Assembly (NCBI GenBank): GCA_013180625.2
Contig: SNVD02009484.1
Location: 1-64,000, forward strand
DNA: 64,000 nucleotides
Reading direction: 5' to 3'
Source: Boswellia sacra
Lineage: Eukaryota; Streptophyta; Magnoliopsida; Sapindales; Burseraceae
Shown: positions 11,573 to 21,654 of the stretch, in pieces
How positions within the stretch are numbered: position 1 is the stretch's first letter
Layout: the number at the start of each line of letters is the position of its first letter
Notes under the pieces: model-generated
What the model was told of the DNA's origin: nothing
Seen by the model: the letters and a program-made list of their open reading frames with translations, nothing else
Database searches by the model: none
Program-made: the position numbers and the translations under genes

Positions 11573-12060
11573 ATACAAGAATGGTGATAGATTAAGGCCT
11601 GATCATGAAAAAATCGTTGTGGAAAGGTTGCTTCCATATCATCCCAATTATGAGAAGAAGATTGGTTCTGGAATCAATCACATCATGGTATGTTCAATTC
11701 TTCATAACTTTGTTTGATTTGTCATGGGAACTTAATTTTATTTTCCATTCTATATATGCTAGCTCACTCACCCTTTCTCTACAAAGCGGCTAGGCCATTT
11801 AATTAATTACTTTTGAATTGATAATCCTTTTGTCATTGGATTAATTATTGTCGTTGTCTATTAAGTTGTTCTTCTGTTTTCTCATTTGACGAGCTAGATG
11901 GGTTATCATCCAGAATTTGAAAGAATGAAATGTTTATTAATAGTTAATAAAGACGATCTCGTATTGGAAATGTATAAAGGGCTTGATCAGGAAGAAGTAC
12001 CCATTACACGCTAAAAGTTTCATTGTCAGACACTTTTGTCGACGCTGGCGCAGAGAATAA
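11573..12060 (+). pseudogene. Captured fragment C: DCL-domain (DUF3223) protein, frameshifted
   Basis: Two exons (11573-11687 and 11898-12060) encode the DCL domain found in chloroplast and other plant proteins needed for rRNA maturation and plastid development. Exon one reads YKNGDRLRPDHEKIVVERLL and goes on to GINHIM. Exon two begins MGYHPEFERMKCLLIV and ends, in another frame, IKGLIRKKYPLHAKSFIVRHF with a TAA at 12058. The frame jump comes from a short deletion near 11960. The expected Asp-Phe-Ser-Tyr before Trp-Lys-Cys is missing, about 11 bases by comparison with the family. The exon for the N-terminal transit peptide is absent. Splice borders are kept, so this is a genomic copy. Confidence 0.82.
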
Positions 12061-12358
12061 ACTTCAAACATTGGCTCCCTCCAACTCTTAGCACGATGTC
12101 ATCACTCCATCAGCACGTGGGCATAAACTTCACACCTTTCAAAAATATTCTTCTTCTTATGCTGACCTTGCCAAAGCTACATAACATCTCCAAGAGTAAA
12201 GAAAGAGGAAAAAAAATTTACTTTTGGGGTCATCTAAACTCAATATCTTTAGCTGTTTTTCTAGTAAAGTATATTAATCAGGTGAGTCAATTGTACCTTT
12301 TCTTTTTCTCTTTTTTGAACTGAAACATGATGGCTGGATCTGCCATGTTCTTCCAGGG

Positions 12359-12660
12359 ATGGTTTCAAAAGCAGCAATTGTGATGATGATTGGTCTTCTT
12401 GGAATGGTTTACCAGGCCACACAACTTCCTCCTCCACATACTCCTACTGGGATACTAGAAGATCCTCAAAATTCCCATTTGGTAGGCTAACAGGTGCATC
12501 TCTTATAGTTTCAATCATCAATTATCAATGGCCTTCTCTCCCTGAGAATCTGATAAAAGTGGATTACAGGAGAAGACTTGTTCTATGGTCACTCGGGATG
12601 GCAAAGTGCTCTTGGACTACTTTACTGGTGGGTTACTCAAAAATGGTTCCCTTTAACTTC
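12359..12660 (+). pseudogene. Captured fragment D: plant alpha/beta-hydrolase, two exon pieces fused
   Basis: The first part (from ATG at 12359) reads MVSKAAIVMMIGLLGMVYQA, then TQLPPPHTPTG. This resembles the membrane-anchor N-terminus of a family of plant alpha/beta-hydrolases. From about 12492 the sequence matches an internal part of the same family: TGASLIVSIINYQWPSLPEN, then DYRRRLVLW. In a shifted frame it continues GLLYWWVTQKWFPL. The catalytic Ser, Asp and His regions are not all present and the frame is broken at least twice. The two parts sit directly together although the family has a long stretch between them, so an internal deletion or two separate captures joined them. Confidence 0.7.
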
Positions 12661-13091
12661 TGTTTATTGTCGTCATTAATTTCTGTTTGGTGTGTATAAA
12701 TTTTATGTGCTGAAGTTATGAATCTTTAATTCATTCCTATTTTGAAGATTATTTATATTTAAGTACTTGATCTAGATCTCTGTTTTCTATTCAGATTTTA
12801 TTGCGTAATTTTTTACTATATCTCAATTGGTATAATTAATGTTAGTCAGTTGTCTTGTTCTCATTTTGACAACTGGGAGGGTTTTTATTAATCTCTCTAT
12901 TGCATTTTTCTGATGAGGAGTTATTCAATTGAAATTGGAATGCTACATAAGAATCTCTTTTAATTTTAATGAAACAAACTTGATAATAGTTTCTGGTTAG
13001 GTTTTGTGTTTGTAGTATATGTGCGATGTCGTGCCAATAGCAAGATGGTCAATTACTATTCAACTAACTGATTTTATCTTATAAATAATGC

Positions 13092-14553
13092 GATGAGGGG
13101 ACAACTTCTATTGTTGTCTTGGCTGGGAGCTACTAAGGGAGGCAGAAAAGCTGGTGGCAGCTAAGATTCACCTAATGACTATAATATCTGGTTTTTGACA
13201 GGCTTCTGATTGTATATTGCTTCTGCTTGGTCTTCTTGTAGAGTTTATTATCAGTGTTTTCATCATCCATGCTTCATTGCATTTTGCTTCTTTTGTGTTA
13301 TTTTTCCTTTGACTGTGCTTGATTGTTCATTAACCTTGCTAAACTTGAATATTGAGATCTTATTATGGTCACTTTATGTTTGGAAAGGAGGCAATACATA
13401 ATTTGCATCTTTACTTCTATGCATCATTTTTCTCCATGAATTAGCAGGGCAGCATGCATATATTCTAAAAAATATTTTGTAGTTACTTTCTTGTTGTCTA
13501 GGTTACCGAATGGCTGTTGAATGTGTTCATAATGTGTTGTTGCAGAAAGTCATGGATAATAAAGAGGATGCAGGTAGTAATATGTTTATGCACATGTTCA
13601 CTTAGGAATTTGTTATCCTCTGAGGAAGTTGTTCGTTTCACAATGATTCACCTTTATCTTTTTTCACGGACTGCCATAGTACAAACTGTTCTAGATATTG
13701 ATCATAGCACATTGATTAGATTCTTTAGGTGTATGTTGGTCAAAGTACAACAAAAGCCTCTCAATAACGGATAATGGCCTGAAAATTTTTACCTATTTTA
13801 TTTTTTGACACATGACACTACTGGATAATGCAGAGAAATTCAAGTCAGACTTGATGAAGATTGCAATGACCACATTGAGTTCCAAAATTCTCTCACAGGA
13901 TAAGGAACATTTTGAACAACTGGTTGTAGATGCTGTTATGAGGCTAAAGGTGATTTTAATTAGCATTGATGAGTTTAAGGGACTATTGATATGTTTTCTT
14001 GGTGCTTGACTATGGATACACTTGAGAATGAAGCTGTGAATGTTTTCTCTCTTGAACTCAAACTTATATTGAGATTCTGCGCATATTCTTGTGTGCGTGA
14101 CATTTGCATGCGCACGATTAGGTTTCCTATTTTTTATTCTATCCTTTTAAAGCACATTTGACAACAAACAATTTACATGTTTCATATAAGGTTTACTCTA
14201 TGAATGCGCTAGATTGATATCGTATTTTAGGCATACCTTCTTTTGCTTGACGTTCCCCTGTTTTTATGTGTCCAAACAAATAAAATGATTGGTTTTAAGT
14301 GTTCTAATAACACTTGTTTTCATTCTTGTTTTCTTCCTCCTCTAGAATTCATCTTTTGCCGGTATATGCATTATGTGTTTTGGGGGCAATAAGTTGTGTT
14401 GTTATCAGCAGTCATTATGTTTGAAATTTTATTTTTCTTTATTGGTTATTTTTGACAATGATGTTGTAAATTGCAGGCCAGCACAAACTTAGAGTCCATC
14501 CAAATTATCAAAAAGCCTGGAGGATCGCTAAAGGATTCCTTTCTAGATGAAGG
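13092..14553 (+). pseudogene. CCT2: Captured fragment E: CCT2 (TCP-1 beta chaperonin) four internal exons
   Basis: Four exons in the right order encode part of the beta subunit of the cytosolic CCT chaperonin. They are 13092-13190 (GTTSIVVLAG, then shifted ELLREAEKLVAAKIH), 13502-13573 (YRMAVECVHNVLLQKVMDN), 13834-13949 ([20 protein letters not shown], then [19 protein letters not shown]) and 14477-14553 (ASTNLESIQIIKKPGGSLKD, then SFLDEG). All exon borders keep GT/AG and phase. Exon one has lost a base after VVLAG and lacks a few residues before GTTS, so the frame is broken. The first and last parts of CCT2 are missing. It cannot make a working subunit but keeps the parental intron layout. 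Confidence 0.88.
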
Positions 14554-15096
14554 GTGGGTGCCTAAACTTAGACTTATTACACTGGGTTCTTTAGTCTTTA
14601 ATCCAACCAAAAACTAAAGCATCTTATAGTTATCTTTTTAATTGTTTGAAAATGTCGACTTGCATTTGCTTTTTTTGCATACATGTAGAACTTTCCATGC
14701 ATATTCAAGCTAAGATCTTCTGAATATTACTTTGCTTCTTTTTGTAGTTGGTAATGGCTGATGATCTTGTACAAGAGTATGTTATTGGAACTCATTACTG
14801 AAAGATCCACTATTTGAAGAGATACTCTAAATTCTGTTCTGTGTTTATGCCACTAACTAGATCAATCACGTTTATATTTCCTAGATGATTGTTGGATGGG
14901 TGATATGTATTTTGATGTGATTGTACCTTAATTTTATTGAAACAGTTCCAGTCATATTAGGGACATGTATTGGCTGGTGATGGTAATAGTTTGATCTGTA
15001 CACATGTTGTGTAATACCTTTTGTACATTATATTCTACTTTTGTAAGACATTTTGATGTGATTATGAATTTCTAAAATTTTTAAAAAAACCTATTA

Positions 15097-15370
15097 TATA
15101 TACTTGGCGGTCAAAAACTGCCAAGTATATATTATTTTTTAATTTCAAATATAACCATACTTGGCGGTCAAAAACCGCCAAGTATATATTTTTTAATTTT
15201 TTAAAACGATTTATACTTGGCGGCCAAAAACCGCCAAGTATAGTCATATGCATATTTGGCGGTCTTATGACCGCCAAATATGCTAAATTGACCATATTTG
15301 GCGGTGCCATTGATGGCGCTTTCAAGACCGTTAAATATATACATATTTGGCGGTCTTTGACCGTCAAATA
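15097..15370. repeat. Six palindromic subterminal repeats of the CACTA element
   Basis: Six imperfect palindromes built on TACTTGGCGGT or TATTTGGCGGT and its complement lie at about 15097-15130, 15157-15188, 15213-15241, 15251-15282, 15292-15340 and 15342-15370. Each has a short loop such as CAAAAA. In CACTA elements, subterminal repeats like these are the binding sites of the element's DNA-binding protein (TNPA in Spm). The left end has only loosely related TATTTGTCA/ATTTGACG motifs, so the two ends are unequal. Confidence 0.8.
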
Positions 15371-15390
15371 TTGTCATTTTTCTTGTAGTG

Positions 15391-16634
15391 TATACTCAAT
15401 GGAATCATGCCCCCATTAGTAAGTAACGTTAAGGCTTAGAACACTCTATGCCATGGGAACATAAGTAATACCAGATAATAAGCATAGGAATGTGGGTTTG
15501 GGGGCATCTTATCCATATGAGTGGTAGCCTATAATAGGCGTGAACAGTTTAGCATGAGACCTTACAATAAGGTCTTGAGCATCAAATGTCAGATAAGGCT
15601 AGCACCTTCCCTTTAATTAGCTAAGGTGTCAACTTTGCGAATGGGGGGAGTACGAGGGGTACATGCACTGTAGTAATCTCAGTTATCAACTACAAACTTT
15701 AAGCCGACACTTTAGCCTCCTTCTAGTTAAGGCTCTATAGGGTAAGTTTTTCTTCAGGCATTAACTCATGCTTGGGTTAAGATAGCTAGATCTTTCACAA
15801 AACATAAGATAGCTAAATATATAGATATATATATTTTCCAAACAATCTAGAGTGGCTAACCCTAGTTCGACTATACTTAGAGTTTGTGTTTCCCATCTGG
15901 GGGCACCTTGGCTATATCTTCAATAGTAAAGGCAAATTGCAACATCACCAAAGACGTACCCTTTTTAAGAATTTCAAGATAAGATTAGTTGACAACTCGT
16001 TAGAGGTTTACTATAATGTGTCGATTTCTTGGGAGTCATAAAATAGCAAAGAGGCATAAACCAAAGGAATGAAAAGCATAAAGAATGAGGAATTTAAGGG
16101 AAAAGGGGAAAGTGACCAAATAATTTTGTATATTAGGATTATTTTCCCACAAGCCTAATGCAAAAAAGGGGGGCAAATGAAAGGGCTAAAATTAGCCCTT
16201 GAATCTGACCCATGGAAAAAGAAAGAAAAGGACTAATAAGCCCAAAATATAACAAAGCCCATAAGATTAGATAAGGTGAGGTGGCATAAAGGAATAGATA
16301 TTGGATTGGATTAGATTTCAAAGAAATATGATTGGAGCTTGAGATTTGGATTAGATGACATGGCATTGGATATAAATAAGGAGCGAGAAGAGGTAGCATA
16401 GGGGGGATTTCTTTGAAAAATAATAGGAAAACTGAGGAAGAAATGGAGAGAGAGGGAGAGAGAGGGAGAGCTCTCAAACCAGCATAAATAGCCATTGCTG
16501 ATGTTCTATCTCATCTTCTCCCTTTCTTTTCTTTATCATATAGGGCTAATTTAGTCCACACATGGCTAGATTTGATTTGAGAATAATGAGAGAGTTCTTA
16601 GGGGGAGTTCTAAAGAAAGACGTTCTAGAGAGAG
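15391..16634. other. Non-coding stretch between CACTA element and solo LTR
   Basis: No supported gene. It includes a GAGAGAGGGAGAGAGAGGGAG purine run at about 16445-16470. A 118-codon minus-strand open stretch at 16139-16495 is low-complexity (Leu/Pro/Ser-rich) and I do not treat it as a gene. Confidence 0.5.
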
Positions 16635-17142
16635 AAAGCTGTCACGTCCTGAAATCTTTTATTTAGAGATTTTAAGAGTGATTGATTTAGAAAAATAATA
16701 AAAAGACATCATCAATATCTCATTAATTTTTTTTCTATACATTACATGAATTTATCACAATGTCTGGCTATTTGTTAAAGATAAACTTTACATACACTGA
16801 TGACCACACTTAGAACATGGACTAATAACCACATACTAAAAATTCCTATCACAAATTAGGCTAGTCAAACTTTTCCCAAAACCATCGCATGCATGTAAAC
16901 GCCCAAACTCCCTAGGAAAGCTCTGGAACACTACTAGTACAAATATCTTTTTGTATACCTGTGGAGGGAAGGGGTGAGCATATAACCCAATAGGAAAGGT
17001 TCTAACATTATACTAAATCACAAGCATTCAAACAGTTACTCAAATTCATAGTTCCACAACCCATTATAATAAATCAAGCAATCATTCTCATTCACCCAAC
17101 AATGTATCACTTGTTCACTTAACAATCAAAATCTTTCATCTA

Positions 17143-17612
17143 ATGTTACCCTTAGACCCGTATCCAAACGACTTATCCAAAGTCCAACACATCAAGTATA
17201 TATATATTCGTGTTCCCCGTAGATCCGTATACAAAACGGCCCATCCAAGGTCCAACACATCATGTTATTTATATTCGTGTTACCCTTGGATCCGTATACA
17301 AAACGACCTATAAAACGGCCCATCCAAGGTCCAACACATCATGTTTATTACATCCGTGTTTCCCTTGAATCCGTATATAAAACGGTCCATCCAAGGTCCA
17401 ACACATCATGTTCTTTATATTCGTGTTCCCCTTGGATTCGTATACAAAACGGCCCATCCAAGGTCCTACATATCATGTTTATTATATTCGTGTTCCCCTT
17501 GGATCCGTATACAAAACGGCCCATCCAAGGTCCAACACATTATGTTTATTATATTCGTATTCCCCTTGGATCCGTATACAAAATGGCCCATCCAAGGTCT
17601 AATACATACATT
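17143..17612. repeat. Minisatellite in the solo LTR, about seven units of 67 bp
   Basis: Units read GTGTTCCCCTTGGATCCGTA, then TACAAAACGGCCCATCCAAGG, then TCCAACACATCATG plus an AT-rich end. The third unit carries a ~12-base internal duplication around AAAACGACCTATAAAACGG. The outer units are the most diverged. The open frames seen here on the plus strand come from the repeat, not from a gene. Confidence 0.88.
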
Positions 17613-17727
17613 AACAACCTTTCAATATCATCACTACGATAAATCTCAAGAAAATACAATTTTTATGCAAAATCTAGGACTTTTTGGGAAGTGTACAATC
17701 GATTTGGGGTGGTTTTGAAATTTTGCT

Positions 17728-18110
17728 TGACACTCGACACTTGACACTTGACATGCGTGTCGAGTTGCACAGCAACGCGCGACACTGTTCGCTCGGCGCT
17801 AGACACTTGACACAGTGCCTCTCGACACTCGACACTCGAACCCACATGTCGAGTCACGCACGCGCGAAACTGTTCACTCGACACTCGGCACTAGACACTC
17901 GACAAAGTGCCTCTCGACACTCAACACTTGAACCCACACGTTGAGTCGCGTACGCAACGTGCGACACTCGACACTCCTCCCGACACTAGACAACAAACAC
18001 TTGACACTCGACCCGTTCACACTCGACACTCGACATATGCCTCTCGACACTAGACATATGTCACTCGACACTCGACCCTGGACACTCGACACTCGATAAA
18101 CAAATGTCGA
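17728..18110. repeat. Array of CGACACT-type short repeats in the solo LTR
   Basis: Dozens of copies of TCGACACT and close variants (TTGACACT, TAGACACT), with the complement GTCGAGT scattered among them, so many short hairpins are possible. A larger ~110-bp period is visible, for example the recurring phrase GTGCCTCTCGACACTC at about 17814, 17908 and 18032. Unusually CpG-rich for this window. Confidence 0.8.
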
Positions 18111-18882
18111 GTGCTATCGAGGGAAACACCAGAATCGAAATCCAGGGTCGGTTAAAGCATCCCATTTCCATGTTTCGATTCCCAACTTCAAAAATTCACT
18201 AAAAATCCCTTTTAACTCCAAATTCAGCTTTAATCAGCGGCTAATTAAAGCTTTATATGTCTATTTTCCTAAACAAATGAAAAATCATACAATTCTCAAT
18301 CCAGAGAAATGCATCAGCTCAAACAACACAAGACAGTCACATGAACTACAGCTCCTCTTAAAACCATCTCTACTTCATTTCATCAACACTTAGTTTTCAC
18401 ACATAATTCCTCATTCAAACCACAAACAATCAACTTACAATAAGTAGTTTCACTCATAGTTCATCATCCAAGCAACCAAACAATCAATTTAGAATAGATC
18501 ACATGCATAACAAACCAATATCAATTAAACAACACAATACATGACATGAGATAAGCATGATGTCAGAAAATCCCTACTTGTATTCCAAGCTTATACACCT
18601 TTTTGAAAATTTTTCATTTTTCCTCTCTTTTTCTTCTTCTCCTTCTTATCTTCTTCTCTTCTTGGGACCGTGAGACTCTCCTCTCTCTTTTTTTTTTTTC
18701 CTTTTCCTTCTTTCCCCTTCTAGAAACCCTCATGTCTCTCTTATATATCCAAGGCTACCCATGGGCCCAAGTCCATTCATTTGCAATTTAAGCCCAATTC
18801 ATCCTTATCAATTTCCAACACAAGCCCACTACCATAATCCAACCCATTCTCATTATTTAAACATGACATATTTCTAAAATTG

Positions 18883-18884
<2 letters not shown>

Positions 18885-18920
<36 letters not shown>
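18885..18920. repeat. (TA)n microsatellite
   Basis: About 18 TA units close to the 5' end (minus strand) of the solo LTR. The length is likely variable between individuals. Confidence 0.9.
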
Positions 18921-18923
<3 letters not shown>

Positions 18924-18938
18924 GGATTCCACAAAAGC

Positions 18939-19220
18939 TCTCATTCTTGCTCTGATATGGCCCTTGCCAAGCCACATGCATTGCTACTAGCCTCACTTGA
19001 GGCTTTCATATAGGTGTTGAGATGGAAATCTTGTCCTAGAGAGATAAGGATGTATCTAGAGAGATAAAGCCCTCATTTCGGCTCTGATATGGCCTTACCA
19101 GCCTTACTTGAGGCTTTCATGGAGGTGTTGAGATGGAAATCTCATTCTAGGGAGACAAAGTTCTCATTCCGGCTCTAATATGGCCCCTGCCAATCCACCT
19201 ATGCCCCTGCCAGCCTCACT
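18939..19220. repeat. Three diverged tandem units, about 90-130 bp
   Basis: Each unit has CTCATTC(C/T)GGCTCTGATA, then TGGCC, then CAGCCTCACTTGAGGCTTTC, then GTTGAGATGGAAATCT. The units start at about 18939, 19070 and 19165. They lie outside the solo LTR and belong to the older sequence it inserted into. Confidence 0.65.
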
Positions 19221-20514
19221 CAAGATGTTATTTTGGTGTTCTTGTACAGATCTACACAGGATAAATGTGAACAAGACTTGGGTATTCTTTCATATGCATT
19301 CTCATGGAAAAACTTACGAAACAGTGTAAGAAATTCGTATCTTGACTCATTCAAGGAGTAAACCTAGGCAAAAATAGGGGGCAGCAACCTCTTCTCCTGG
19401 GTCCTATACCCTTTATATCTTTTATATAATTTCAGTATATGCTTAATACCTTTGTTCTTATTGTTAACTTGTTTTCTCCCTTTTCCCGTATCTAATTTAG
19501 GTATCAGAGTGTTTTTATAGGTATACACCCCTCTCGCTCAAAGAAGGAGACCATTAGAGTGAGTTACGTGAGAATGATCACTTTGCTACTCAATAACAAG
19601 GGGCAGGCCTAACTTACCTATTTATGAAGGTGCGAAATTCTGTTCCTTCAAGTTCTACGACTCAATCCTCTGCAAAGCATTTATTATTATATCATTAAGA
19701 AATATATTATTATCCAACTTCAAGATGAATTTTTTCAGTCTGAGGCGTCTAATCATCAATATATAATAAATATATTACGTAGGATGTGAACAATAAATAT
19801 TAAAAATACGTATTCTGATGCAGTCAATGCGGATAAACGATAATAAAACTAATTGAATCATTCAAGAGACAACTTGTATATTAAACAAATTTGGAATAGA
19901 ATACTAAAGAGAACAATGAATTAAGCCGTAGACAATGTATAAAATACAAACAAAATAAATCATTATTAATTTGATTGTTGATATTATACAACGTGATAAT
20001 GTCTAAATCTCGAGCACCAGTGATACACGATGGTTTTAAAATCTCAATATCTCTTTTTCAGCCACCAACGCAGATGGGCGGGGTCATCATAACTTTAGTA
20101 ATTGCAACCTAACTTCATTTAATTGCTAAAGAACGGAACCCAATTGCATAACGGACATGCATTCATTATAAATTAAAGGAAAATCGTTCTACGTTATGTT
20201 ACAGTAATACTGATAGAATAATAATTTTGCACAATTATAAATACATTATAAAATTAAAAGAAAACAGGTATATGATTTTCTTTTTCTAACCAAAAAAATT
20301 ATATATAAATATCATTTACATAAAAACAAAGAAATCAATAAATAATAATGACCATATATAATGTGAAGAACTGTATACCCATATCTAATATAATTGCCGG
20401 ATATATAATTGATTGCTTCCGCAAACAAAATGGCCACGGAAGCACACAAAAAAATATCTCAGGCAAAATTCAAAACCAAAATCATCAAATAATTAAATTA
20501 AACGAAAGAAAAAT
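19221..20514. other. Non-coding stretch with the 3' flank of the metalloproteinase gene
   Basis: AT-rich with no supported reading frame. The 3' untranslated region of the minus-strand metalloproteinase should lie in roughly 20300-20514. The left part looks transposon-derived. Confidence 0.5.
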
Positions 20515-21654
20515 TCAAAACAAAATAATAATATCTACAAATCGAGCCGCCACCAACGCACTCAGACTGAGACTGAGTCCCCACGTCCACCAAGAACCCA
20601 CTCTGTAAGCCCCACTGTTATCGCTGGTTTCCCTCTGCTGAACGGACGGTGATGATGATGAGCCGTTGTAATTGGGATTGCTACCGTACAAGGACTGGAT
20701 CCCGTCAACGTCGTCACTCGCCAAATCAACCTTTCTCGTCCCTGAAGAAATGGTTGGATACATGATGGCATCTTCAACAGAGGAATGCCCTAACCCCAGC
20801 AAGTGTCCGATTTCGTGCACAGCAACTGACTCCAAATCAATAGCTGAATTCACCGTCGACGTCCCAATGTCGCCGGACACCACCCAGTTCTCGTCGCCGT
20901 CCAAATGGAAGCGTCCACTGGTTGGAGAAAAGGCGTGCGCTAACGTTCCCAGAACACCATCAAACGGCTCTCCGTCGCCATGGTCGCCGCTGTAGAACCC
21001 TATCGTGATATCGGCGGTGGTGTAGGATTCTGTTTGCGTGAACGTCATCGGGATCACGTCCGACCACTTCTGAAAGGCGGTCGCGAAAACGTTCTTGACT
21101 TCGTCGCTCAGTTGATTCTGCGGCAGAAACGCGTAGGTTAGATCGCGTCTGTTGGAAGGCCAACTTGGCCTTCCAGGGAAGAAGCTGTAATGGCCAACCG
21201 TGTGGAAATGGGTTGTGTTGACCGCCACTGGCTTTCCCGCGTTCATGGTCGTTGAGCCGTTGACTATATCGGCATTGCCACATCTGGGCCTTAGCATCTT
21301 TTGAATAGTTTCGCTGTCGAGTTGACCAGTCGGTTGCATATTGAAGTTTTTCTGGTAAGTCTTGATGGCGGATTCCAGCGAATCATCGAACTCGTCGCTG
21401 ACGTTCGAAGGCAAATCTTGAATGTAACCGAACCGGTGAAAGTACTTCTTCAGGTTCCCCAACCCGTCTCTTCTCTCGCCGGCGCGGCAGCCCGTGAAGT
21501 TCTCAAACCCTTGCCATGCGGGGATGCCGGTGGAGCTGGGGCGTAACCATGGAGGGACTGACGATATATTGGGGAAGAAGAAATGAGCTGAAACTTGAGA
21601 TGAGGAAAGCGAGAGAACAACAATTGCAGCCACTAAGAGATGATAGTATCTCAT
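20515..21654 (-). CDS. Matrix metalloproteinase, GPI-anchored type (single exon)
   Basis: A 379-residue zinc endopeptidase of the plant MMP family, acting at the cell surface or in the wall. It has a signal peptide at residues 1-23 and a propeptide with a peptidoglycan-binding-like fold at about 55-128. The cysteine switch is PRCGNAD, with Cys125 holding the zinc in the latent form. The catalytic domain starts around 165. The zinc site is HEIGHLLGLGH (His280, His284, His290; Glu281 catalytic), followed by a Met-turn at Met298. A Ser-rich spacer and a hydrophobic tail (about 353-379) suggest a GPI anchor. Full length and intronless, as usual for plant members. The start is the first ATG before the signal peptide. 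Substrate not evident. All key residues are present, so it should be active. Confidence 0.96.
   Translation of the reverse strand: MRYYHLLVAAIVVLSLSSSQVSAHFFFPNISSVPPWLRPSSTGIPAWQGFENFTGCRAGERRDGLGNLKKYFHRFGYIQDLPSNVSDEFDDSLESAIKTYQKNFNMQPTGQLDSETIQKMLRPRCGNADIVNGSTTMNAGKPVAVNTTHFHTVGHYSFFPGRPSWPSNRRDLTYAFLPQNQLSDEVKNVFATAFQKWSDVIPMTFTQTESYTTADITIGFYSGDHGDGEPFDGVLGTLAHAFSPTSGRFHLDGDENWVVSGDIGTSTVNSAIDLESVAVHEIGHLLGLGHSSVEDAIMYPTISSGTRKVDLASDDVDGIQSLYGSNPNYNGSSSSPSVQQRETSDNSGAYRVGSWWTWGLSLSLSALVAARFVDIIILF

Larger units (their letters stand above)
9454..15390 (+). mobile_element. Non-autonomous CACTA (En/Spm-type) transposon with captured host-gene fragments
   Basis: The left end is CACTACAAGAATTTTTTG and the complement of the right end is CACTACAAGAAAAATGAC, sharing a perfect 11-base CACTA terminus. 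Both sides are flanked by TAT (9451-9453 and 15391-15393), the 3-bp duplication made by CACTA elements. Six palindromic repeats crowd the right end. No TNPA- or TNPD-like transposase was found, so movement would need help in trans. The interior holds pieces of at least five host genes, all in plus orientation, with introns retained, so capture was at DNA level and not through mRNA. This is the behaviour described for gene-capturing CACTA elements in other plants. Confidence 0.92.
16640..18933 (-). mobile_element. Solo LTR of a Ty3/gypsy element, 2294 bp
   Basis: It is flanked by the 5-bp duplication AAAGC (16635-16639 and 18934-18938). On the minus strand it starts TGTGGAATCCCAAA and ends CAGGACGTGACA, the usual TG...CA borders of plant gypsy LTRs. 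No internal retroelement sequence lies beside it, so it most likely arose by recombination between two LTRs. Its 3' part (minus strand) is related to the fragment at 50248-50630. It carries two tandem arrays and a TA microsatellite. Confidence 0.9.

Noticed and set aside
16139..16495. 118-codon minus-strand frame with signal-like start
   Set aside because: Low-complexity Leu/Pro/Ser product from a purine-rich strand; no family match.
17262..17718. Overlapping plus-strand open frames of 60-126 codons
   Set aside because: They are the same 67-bp repeat read in different frames, with repeated peptide phrases; there is no codon bias or start context of a gene.
20672..21546. Plus-strand and other-frame open stretches inside the metalloproteinase
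   Set aside because: Shadows of the GC-rich coding exon on the opposite strand.
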